From Planctomycetota bacterium (GTDB taxonomy: Bacteria > Planctomycetota > Planctomycetia > Pirellulales > Pirellulaceae), in assembly GCA_024277285.1 (NCBI GenBank), contig JAJRVM010000349.1:1-13189 (forward strand): DNA of 13,189 bases, read 5' to 3'. Shown piece after piece: positions 7,282 through 13,189 of this stretch. Both the position numbers and the translations under genes were made by a program. Under the pieces are notes generated by a model. The model did no database searches, was not told where the DNA came from, and was given only the letters and a program-made list of their open reading frames with translations. Within the stretch, counting starts at the first letter, position 1, and each line of letters opens with the position of its first letter.

Positions 7282-8087
7282 GACAACGTCTGGTCGGGGC
7301 CGGGAAATGAGCCATCCGCCACGTCGTGGCAGTATTGCCGGACGGCGTCGGTCACCACTTGCTTCACGTCAGCGTACTGCCGTACGAAGCGCGGCACGTA
7401 ACCACTGGTCATCCCCAGCAGGTCGTGCAGTACCAGCACCTGCCCATCGCATTGATTGCCTGCGCCGATTCCAATGGTCGGGATGTGCAGACGCGTGGTG
7501 ATCGTCGCGGCGATCTCGGGTGGAATGCACTCTAGTACGATCGCGAAGGCACCGGCATCTTGTGCAGCTTGGGCGTCGGCTAGCAGCGTGCCGGCGTCGC
7601 GTTGCATCTTGTATCCACCCATTTGGTGCACCGTCTGCGGTCTTAGGCCGACGTGCCCCATGACGGGGATTCCGGCGCCCACCAACGCGGCGATGGTTGC
7701 GCCTTGCTCGGTTGTCCCTTCCAGCTTCACCGCCTGACACCCCGACTCTTGCAAAATGCGTGCCGCGTTGGCAATCGCGGTCGACTGCGAAACCTGAAAT
7801 GTCGGAAACGGCATGTCAACCACAACCAGGGCTCGTCGTACCGCTCGGCTGACGATTTCCGCATGGTAGATGATCTGGTCGAGCGTCACGTGCAACGTGT
7901 TTTCGTGCCCCTGGACGACCATCGACAAGCTGTCACCCACCAGCACGGCGTCCACACCCGCCTCGTCCACCAATTGCGCCATGGGAAAGTCATAGGCGGT
8001 CAACATGCTGATCTTGCGTCCTGTGTTCTTCGGGGACGCGTTCTTCGGGGACGCGTTCTTCAAGGAGACGAATCGCGGGACGGTCAT
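7278..8087 (-). CDS. panB: 3-methyl-2-oxobutanoate hydroxymethyltransferase
   Basis: PanB catalyses the first committed step of pantothenate (and so CoA) synthesis: it adds a hydroxymethyl group from methylene-tetrahydrofolate to 2-oxoisovalerate, giving ketopantoate. The 269 residues fit the family (E. coli 264). The metal and substrate residues are in place: D52 in VGDSL, D91 in VDMPF, K121 and E123 in KLEG, E186 in LECIP. GHVGLRPQ, GGYK and IGIGAGNQCDGQ are also conserved. I chose ATG 8087 because MTVPRFVSLK lines up with known N-termini. The frame is open up to 8186 and ATG 8108 is an alternative, as neither has a strong ribosome-binding site. A possible promoter (TTGTCT, 17 bp, AACAAT) sits at about 8158-8186 on the minus strand. 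No other pan gene is adjacent. Confidence 0.96.
   Translation of the reverse strand: MTVPRFVSLKNASPKNASPKNTGRKISMLTAYDFPMAQLVDEAGVDAVLVGDSLSMVVQGHENTLHVTLDQIIYHAEIVSRAVRRALVVVDMPFPTFQVSQSTAIANAARILQESGCQAVKLEGTTEQGATIAALVGAGIPVMGHVGLRPQTVHQMGGYKMQRDAGTLLADAQAAQDAGAFAIVLECIPPEIAATITTRLHIPTIGIGAGNQCDGQVLVLHDLLGMTSGYVPRFVRQYADVKQVVTDAVRQYCHDVADGSFPGPDQTLS
8026..8060. repeat. 15-bp in-frame tandem duplication inside panB
   Basis: TTCTTCGGGGACGCG occurs twice in a row (8026-8040 and 8041-8055), followed by a partial third copy TTCTT. On the minus strand it encodes NASPK twice (residues 11-20), then N. It lies in the variable N-terminal segment before the TIM barrel, where length changes should be tolerated. 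Confidence 0.9.
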
Positions 8088-8401
8088 TCGCTGGCTCTTG
8101 CCGGCCATGGGGTTCACTCGCAGAAAAACAGAGTTCGAGATGGGGACATTCTCCAGCATTGTTACTGTCAGAAGGAGATGAGACAACCTGTTGGTGACCG
8201 CTCAGGGGCTGCCAGGCCCTTTGATGGGAGGGCCGGTGCCGTCTCGGCGCGAGCCTGCGCGGCAGGAAAATGCGTGATATTCGTGGACGCCTGGTGGCGA
8301 TGGCGGTATCCTGAACTGCGCAGGTGGTGGTAAGCGGCTTGGTGTGGATGGGCCGCTGGCGAGTCAATTATTGGAGTTTCTCTTACGTGGAGCTGCTATC
8401 G
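8088..8401. other. divergent intergenic region, panB / 8402 gene
   Basis: These 314 bases separate the divergent genes panB and the exported-protein gene at 8402. The stretch holds several GC-rich palindromes: GGCCCT (8215-8220 region) pairing with AGGGCC, and CCTGC-GCG-GCAGG just after. No complete ORF with a plausible product is seen. A weak minus-strand promoter candidate for panB lies near 8158-8186. I found no good promoter for the plus-strand gene. Confidence 0.5.
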
Positions 8402-9238
8402 ATGCGAGTTGCTCAAACGCTGTTTATGATGCTGTTGGCGGCGATCCTGGTCTTGCCGACAGGGAGTGCCAATGCGCATGATGAGAAAAAAGTGACGCCT
8501 GTGCCCCCCGCCACACTGCGTGCCAGTGGCACGGTCAAAGGTTGGCGACTTGGTGCCTTGCATGTTGCCGTCGCCGGTGGTGAAGAGTGGCTGATCTCGG
8601 TTCCCCGTAAGCCCGAACAAGTTGTGTTCGAGGCGACGGCCACGCGCAAATGGCTGCAGCGTGGAATGCCGGTGCAATTCAATGCGAAGATTGTACTGGA
8701 AAGACGCAAGCGAAAGATTGTTATCAAGGAACCGGTTTCTGAGTTGACCGTAGCACCCTTCCGAGCCGACGTTGGAGTGGGCTTGTTCCCGGAACGAAAT
8801 ACCGACCAACGGCAAGATCTATTCGCGCGACGCGGTCGTGAGGCCAAGAAAAAGCAGGCACGCGGCCAGCCACAAGGCGTGCCCTGCTTGGTCATCGGTC
8901 GATTGGTCGACAACAGGGACGGCAAGCTGCGCGTCGCTGCCGGAAAGATCTCGGTGCTGTTGGAACTGGCACCCGAAGCGGAGATTGCGGTCCAGTTGCA
9001 TGATCTGCAGTGGGTGCGTCCCGGCGACAAAGTCGAGATTACGGCACGTTACCCGCAAGGTCGCAAAGGTCAAGCGGAAGGCCAAGAGCTCTCCGTGGTC
9101 GCCGCCAAGGTACTCGACGGTGTCGAAAAACACAGCAAAACGCGCCGCCGGTCAGCGCGCGACAAGAAATCGGCTGAACCCGAGAAGAAGGATGCCGAGA
9201 ACGCTGCGAAGAAAGCCGACGACAAAGATTCGGACTAA
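8402..9238 (+). CDS. exported protein of unknown function with two related beta-rich domains
   Basis: I do not recognise this family. The 278-residue product starts with a clear signal peptide (MRVAQTLFMMLLAAILVLPT, likely cleaved after SANA at residue 25), so it is probably exported. Two segments look related: residues about 39-118 (SGTVKGWRLGALHVAV, then WLQRGMPVQFNAKI and SELTV) and about 161-236 (IGRLVDNRDGKLRVAA, then WVRPGDKVEITARY and ELSVV). Each reads as short beta strands ending in a W-x-x-x-G-x-x-V-x-x-x-A phrase. A basic linker with RRGREAKKKQARG separates them and the C-terminus is a Lys/Glu/Asp-rich tail. The start at 8402 has GGAG 9 nt upstream; the frame is open upstream to 8324 but that would bury the signal peptide. 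Confidence 0.82.
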   Translation: MRVAQTLFMMLLAAILVLPTGSANAHDEKKVTPVPPATLRASGTVKGWRLGALHVAVAGGEEWLISVPRKPEQVVFEATATRKWLQRGMPVQFNAKIVLERRKRKIVIKEPVSELTVAPFRADVGVGLFPERNTDQRQDLFARRGREAKKKQARGQPQGVPCLVIGRLVDNRDGKLRVAAGKISVLLELAPEAEIAVQLHDLQWVRPGDKVEITARYPQGRKGQAEGQELSVVAAKVLDGVEKHSKTRRRSARDKKSAEPEKKDAENAAKKADDKDSD

Positions 9239-9399
9239 GAGGGCGGTCACATAACTTGGCGGGCCCTGTTGATTTGCTTGTTATTGGCGGTGCCTACCGA
9301 TGCGTCTTGTTAACGCTCCTACAGAGGAGTTCGACGTTCGGCTTACGCCACGCGGGTAACCTTCAGGCAGCGCGTGCCGTCAATCGTAAGCGTAATGGA

Positions 9400-9418
9400 G
9401 CAACTCGGCGCGAGTTGC
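9400..9418 (+). promoter_or_regulatory. perfect hairpin in leader of the 9453 gene
   Basis: GCAACTCG and CGAGTTGC pair perfectly (8 bp) around a GCG loop, 34 bp before the ATG at 9453. No T-run follows, so it is not a terminator. It may affect translation or stability of the downstream message. A role is inference only. Confidence 0.45.
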
Positions 9419-9452
9419 CGACCGATTTTCGTTTTCTCCAGGAGAAGTCTCG

Positions 9453-10184
9453 ATGAAGTTTTGGGTAGCGTCAGTTGCGATGTCCGTTTTCCTGTTGCCC
9501 TTGGCGACAAGCAAAGCGGCGCCGAACGATATCGATAAGCAAGCGTGTGGCGTCTGGAAGCTGAAGATGATGCTTCCCACGGGCGAAGAGGCTGAACCGA
9601 TAGTACTGATCGGCCACCAGCACGAGAAGTATTGTGCATGGTATGTCGGCAAGAGTGGACTTGAAGCGTTCAAGAACGTCCAACTCAAGGGCGATGCCTT
9701 GACCGGGACGCTCAAGCCGAAAGACGAACCGGGCGTCACGGTAACGGTCGTTGGCAAGATGGCAAGTGACAAGAAATGCGCTGGGACAATTCGCTACCAG
9801 AGCGAAGACGGCGATACCGGCGAGTTCGACTTCACGGGACAGCAGATTGATGTATCGGCTGTTGCCGAGATGAGAAAATGGAAACTGGAGTTCGTAACAC
9901 CGGACAACGAGTCGCATTCACCAACGGTCTACGTGGTGGAACAAGACGACAAGTTTCATGCGTGGTACAGCGACGAAAGCTACGAGTTACCAGCTGCGAA
10001 AATCACCGTCGACGGTCAACGCGTTGAAATGACGATCGTTGTCGAAACCAAGGAAGGCCAGACCGTGAAGGTGGTGTTTCGCGGTACGGTCGACAGCAAT
10101 GAAACGGCGATCAAAGGCGAAGCGGAATTCGATCTTGAGGGAACGACCGGAGAGTTTCCGTTTTCGGGGAAAGACGTCTCCTGA
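9453..10184 (+). CDS. exported protein of unknown function built from a tandem duplicated domain
   Basis: I do not recognise this family. The 243-residue product has a signal peptide (MKFWVASVAMSVFLLPLATS, probable cleavage near residue 22-23), so it should be exported. The mature part is two clear copies of one domain of about 98 residues. Copy 1 is about 35-131 and copy 2 about 143-240. Matching landmarks are WKL (35 and 143), CAWYVGKS / HAWYSDES, a central strand pair with VTVTVVGKM / VKVVFRGTV, and the endings GEFDFTGQQ / GEFPFSGKD. The repeats look all-beta; a small barrel or sandwich is plausible but not shown. The start has AGGAGA 7 nt upstream. The gene is 214 bp after the 8402 gene on the same strand and is followed by a MITE-like element and a strong terminator. 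Confidence 0.85.
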   Translation: MKFWVASVAMSVFLLPLATSKAAPNDIDKQACGVWKLKMMLPTGEEAEPIVLIGHQHEKYCAWYVGKSGLEAFKNVQLKGDALTGTLKPKDEPGVTVTVVGKMASDKKCAGTIRYQSEDGDTGEFDFTGQQIDVSAVAEMRKWKLEFVTPDNESHSPTVYVVEQDDKFHAWYSDESYELPAAKITVDGQRVEMTIVVETKEGQTVKVVFRGTVDSNETAIKGEAEFDLEGTTGEFPFSGKDVS

Positions 10185-10187
10185 TCC

Positions 10188-10290
10188 TAGGCTTCGTCTC
10201 AAAACTCGGAATTGCCGGCGGCTACTCCGCGTAACCGCCGGGAAAACGTGTCACTTGGCTGCGTGAAAGGACGTTTTGAGACAAAGCCTA
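10188..10290. mobile_element. MITE-like palindromic element, 103 bp
   Basis: Terminal inverted repeats of 18 bp, TAGGCTTCGTCTCAAAAC (10188-10205) and the reverse complement of TAGGCTTTGTCTCAAAAC (10273-10290), match at 17 of 18 positions. A nested palindrome CCGGCGG...CCGCCGG lies inside. It has no coding capacity. It starts 3 bp after the stop codon of the preceding gene. No clear target-site duplication is visible. Size and ends suit a non-autonomous transposon remnant or a REP-type element. No matching transposase is in the window. Confidence 0.6.
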
Positions 10291-10327
10291 ATCTCGTTGC
10301 TCGAAATTGAGTTCTATACCACTTTGC

Positions 10328-10356
10328 GGCGCGTCCTTTTGGACGTGCCTTTTTTT
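10328..10356 (+). terminator. strong intrinsic terminator
   Basis: GGCGCGTCC (10328-10336) pairs with GGACGTGCC (10341-10349) over 9 bp with one G-T pair and a TTTT loop. Seven T residues follow directly (10350-10356). It would end transcripts from the exported-protein gene at 9453 before the gap promoter. Confidence 0.88.
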
Positions 10357-10490
10357 GCGCCGGGAACCGAGTAGCCCTTAGTCCTCTGCACGGGCTGATT
10401 AAGTTCCGCTAGTTGGCGTGGTCGTCTCGAACCACCTTGCCCCTGGTGCGGCTAGGCCTGTTTGGCCCTAGGCCACGCGCAATCGCCCGG

Positions 10491-10519
10491 TTGCTGATCC
10501 GACAGACGACCAGTATAAT
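10491..10519 (+). promoter_or_regulatory. gap promoter
   Basis: A perfect TATAAT -10 box (10514-10519) is preceded by TTGCTG (10491-10496) at exactly 17 bp. Transcription would start near 10526, giving a leader of about 138 nt before gap. It lies between the upstream terminator and the gap start, where a promoter is expected. Confidence 0.72.
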
Positions 10520-10576
10520 TTCCGGCTCTTTGCGATCACAAAACGCAACCCCCCGGCGAAGTCTACCAGGAGGGAG

Positions 10577-11683
<1,107 letters not shown>

Positions 11684-11724
11684 TGATGATGTAATATCAC
11701 ATCGCTGCCGTAACCGTGAATTGC

Positions 11725-11762
11725 AAAACCCCGATTCGAGCATTGCTCGAATCGGGGTTTTT
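11725..11762. terminator. bidirectional intrinsic terminator
   Basis: A perfect 16-bp stem (11725-11740 with 11746-11761) around a CATTG loop has GGGG followed by TTTTT on the plus strand and CCCC preceded by AAAA, giving a T-run on the minus strand too. It lies between the convergent gap gene and the padR-HAAS operon and can serve both. Confidence 0.92.
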
Positions 11763-11797
11763 GATGTTCTGTTACCGCCCAGCCGAATGGTAGCCGA

Positions 11798-11816
11798 TCA
11801 CGGCTGTAAGCCGTGG
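11798..11816. repeat. REP-like palindrome
   Basis: CACGGCT-GTA-AGCCGTG forms a 7-bp perfect stem (11799-11805 with 11809-11815), extended by one T-G pair. There is no T-run. It sits between the terminator and the end of the HAAS gene and resembles short intergenic palindromes of the REP type. Confidence 0.5.
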
Positions 11817-11845
11817 ACAGGTACTGTGCGAGAGACGGTGTCGGT

Positions 11846-12547
11846 TCACACCGAAAGGTGCGCCTCTTCCCGGCGTCGTTTCATCATCGCGTGGCAGGCG
11901 AACGCCAACGTCACCGCCAACGGCAGCACGAATTGAGGCCACCGCGCCAGGTCAGGTGGAAAGCCGACGCCGATCTGCAACATGCCGGTGCCGGGAGTTG
12001 TTGGCATGCGAAAGTTGACCATCATCAACCCTGACAGCACGGCGACCAGCGTCGAGGCAGCCAGCCACCACGCGGTTCTGGTTTGGCTGCGCAATGCGAC
12101 CCAGGCAATGATCAACACCAGCGCGATTGCCGGCACGTAGGCCAGGCTATGAACCACGATATTGGCCGAAGTGGCGGCCCAGTCCGTGTTCTTGTAGCTT
12201 TGCAGCAGCTTCAGAACGCCGACCAGCCCGAACGCGTAGGCAGCCCATAGTGCTAAGAGTGCCGGCAGCGGCAGCAGCAGGTAAGTGACAATCGGATGAC
12301 GTCGTGCGAATTTAGCTCGAGCCACATTCAGTTCGGCCGCGGCTGCGATTTCCTTCGGCTCACCCACGCGGGTCGCCAACATTTCAGTTCCCATCGTTTC
12401 AGCACTCATTGCGTGATTCCTTTCGTCGCAAGAGAGGTCGTCAAGGTGATCGCGCAGTTCGTCGAGTAGACGTCGTTGATACGCGACCGAGGTGCCAGAC
12501 CCATGCAGTTGTCGAGCTACTTCATCAAGCCATGCTCGCGTGTTCAT
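11846..12547 (-). CDS. membrane protein with N-terminal HAAS/permease-prefix-like domain, PadR partner
   Basis: The 233-residue product has a soluble helical N-terminus (about 1-80: WLDEVARQL, RRLLDELRDHLDDL, VGEPKEIAAAA) that looks like the HAAS / DUF1700-type domain commonly encoded next to PadR regulators. Four membrane helices follow: about 85-113, 128-153, 158-178 and 203-222. The protein ends in a short basic cytoplasmic tail. Such proteins are thought to work with the adjacent regulator in envelope or transport control, but the target here is unknown. The start at 12547 has AAGGAGG 5 nt upstream and overlaps the end of padR by 23 bp, implying translational coupling. Assignment of the N-terminal domain is by pattern, not by alignment. 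Confidence 0.8.
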   Translation of the reverse strand: MNTRAWLDEVARQLHGSGTSVAYQRRLLDELRDHLDDLSCDERNHAMSAETMGTEMLATRVGEPKEIAAAAELNVARAKFARRHPIVTYLLLPLPALLALWAAYAFGLVGVLKLLQSYKNTDWAATSANIVVHSLAYVPAIALVLIIAWVALRSQTRTAWWLAASTLVAVLSGLMMVNFRMPTTPGTGMLQIGVGFPPDLARWPQFVLPLAVTLAFACHAMMKRRREEAHLSV

Positions 12548-12884
12548 GTGCGCCTCCTTGCAACACGCCACGCACAACGTTCACCACTCCTTGCCACCGC
12601 GCGATGGAGCTTTGCAGCCGTTTCTTACCGGTTGCGGAAACTCGGTACACGACGCGGCTTCGCCCACCGACGCTTTCACGTCGGCTTGCCAACGCCCCGT
12701 CACGCTCCAACCGATGCAGCAAAGGGTAAATGCAGCCTTCGCCAAACTCCAGTTTGCCGCCCGTGCTTGCCGCAATCGATTGCACCAGCTCGTAACCGTG
12801 CATCGGTCGACGCGACAAGAGCTTGAGCATCAACAGCTCGGGTATGCCGTTCAGGAAGTCGGGGTTCGTTCGTTTGCTGGCCAT
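12525..12884 (-). CDS. PadR family transcriptional regulator
   Basis: This is a short winged-helix repressor (119 aa) of the PadR family, subfamily 2 size. Family landmarks are FLNGIPELLMLKLLSRRPMHGYELVQSI (broken here as helices 1-2, residues 10-37), the recognition segment EFGEGCIYPLLHRLERDG (46-63) and the wing with GGRSRVVYRVSATGKKRL (73-90). A short C-terminal helix for dimerisation follows (about 91-108). Such proteins bind palindromic operators as dimers and often repress their own gene. Two matching palindromes lie directly upstream. The start at 12884 has only a weak purine-rich site upstream. The gene overlaps its membrane-protein partner at the 3' end. Confidence 0.93.
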   Translation of the reverse strand: MASKRTNPDFLNGIPELLMLKLLSRRPMHGYELVQSIAASTGGKLEFGEGCIYPLLHRLERDGALASRRESVGGRSRVVYRVSATGKKRLQSSIARWQGVVNVVRGVLQGGAHEHASMA

Positions 12885-12904
12885 GGTGGTTCGCTTTCTC
12901 GAGG

Positions 12905-12929
12905 TAATACCTGAAACCTTGAGGTATTA
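12905..12929. promoter_or_regulatory. PadR operator 1
   Basis: TAATACCT, 9 bp, AGGTATTA: a perfect 8-bp palindromic arm pair, 20 bp upstream of the padR ATG and downstream of the predicted -10. Binding here would block elongation or initiation. The spacing and arms match operator 2. Confidence 0.82.
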
Positions 12930-12955
12930 TCGGTTGCCTTCTCTACCGGCTTGAG

Positions 12956-12984
12956 TTAATACCTAGAACCTCCAGGTATCACAA
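12956..12984 (-). promoter_or_regulatory. padR promoter overlapping PadR operator 2
   Basis: On the minus strand TTGTGA (12979-12984) and TATTAA (12956-12961) are 17 bp apart, a 4/6 match each. Operator 2 (12957-12981: TAATACCT, 9 bp, AGGTATCA on the plus strand) fills the space between and overlaps both boxes. Operator centres are 52 bp apart, about five helical turns. This is the architecture of autorepression. Confidence 0.75.
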
Positions 12985-12991
12985 GAGCATT

Positions 12992-13039
12992 TTTTGCCGT
13001 TCACGGTGCTTCGTTTCAACACAGCGACTCACGGCAAAA
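12992..13039. repeat. 9-bp inverted repeat upstream of padR
   Basis: TTTTGCCGT (12992-13000) and ACGGCAAAA (13031-13039) are perfect complements around 30 bases. Neither side has a terminator-type T-run after the stem. It borders the GC-hairpin cluster. Confidence 0.6.
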
Positions 13040-13049
13040 GCAGCGAACT

Positions 13050-13181
13050 CGGCCCGGCAGGGCCGGTACAGCCTTTGCCGGTGCCGTAAGGCACCGGTGT
13101 CGTTATCAAGAGAATCGTTAGCCCCGGTAGGGGCGGCACAGGAAGGACGAGGGCTGGCGTCTGTATCGCCCCTGCCGGGGC
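13050..13181. repeat. cluster of four GC-rich stem-loops (REP-like)
   Basis: Four perfect hairpins with 4-nt loops lie in 132 bases: CGGCCC-GGCA-GGGCCG (13050-13065), CCGGTGCC-GTAA-GGCACCGG (13078-13097), GCCCC-GGTA-GGGGC (13121-13134) and GCCCC-TGCC-GGGGC (13168-13181). The segments 13051-13071 and 13121-13141 are also direct repeats, 17 of 21 identical by eye. No gene is visible from 12885 to the window end; this cluster and the padR control region account for the 305 bases. Confidence 0.75.
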
Positions 13182-13189
13182 TTTACCGA

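Noticed and set aside
8087..8186. N-terminal extension of PanB to a TTG at 8186
   Set aside because: The extra residues are not found in the family and the TTG falls in a candidate -35 box; ATG 8087 fits known N-termini.
9256..9456. 66-codon plus-strand open frame before the 9453 gene
   Set aside because: It spans the leader hairpin, overlaps the better-supported start at 9453 and gives no recognisable protein.

Overview
The window looks like chromosomal DNA of a free-living, fairly GC-rich bacterium, most likely a planctomycete (Planctomycetota, Pirellulales-like). This rests on the combination of a three-subunit transhydrogenase, two lineage-specific exported proteins with duplicated domains, and many GC-rich, REP-like intergenic repeats, including one whose minus strand reads MTNDE..., a pattern I associate with planctomycete genomes. 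The assignment is inference from reading; no search was run.

Layout, left to right. Bases 1-56 hold a 14-bp tandem repeat, followed by rplM (ribosomal protein L13, minus strand). A 409-bp divergent intergenic region rich in homopolymer runs leads to a tight plus-strand operon, pntAA-pntAB-pntB (1092-4387), encoding the proton-translocating NAD(P) transhydrogenase. A 496-bp intergenic stretch (4388-4883) carries a possible terminator, a large imperfect inverted repeat and a copy of a dispersed repeat. Two minus-strand genes follow: a DUF255/YyaL-type thioredoxin-domain protein (4884-7028) and panB (7278-8087), separated by a second copy of the same dispersed repeat. Then come two plus-strand genes for exported proteins of unknown function, each built from a duplicated domain (8402-9238 and 9453-10184). 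After them lie a MITE-like palindromic element, a strong intrinsic terminator, and the glycolytic gap gene (10664-11683) with a good sigma70-type promoter and a structured leader. Gap converges on a minus-strand padR-HAAS regulatory pair (11846-12884) across a shared bidirectional terminator. The padR promoter carries two matching operator palindromes. The right edge is a cluster of GC-rich stem-loops.

How the genes relate. The pnt operon (NADPH supply driven by the proton gradient), gap (NADH-producing glycolysis) and panB (pantothenate, hence CoA) are core metabolism and rplM is translation; they are neighbours rather than one pathway. The padR-HAAS pair is a small autoregulated module acting at the membrane, whose targets are not visible here. 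I found no phage, defence, CRISPR, tRNA or rRNA genes. The most unusual points are the signal-peptide-bearing, linker-extended PntAB with an acidic Ser-rich tail on PntAA, the apparent absence of both known proton-channel histidines, the paired PadR operators about five helical turns apart, and the two duplicated-domain exported proteins.
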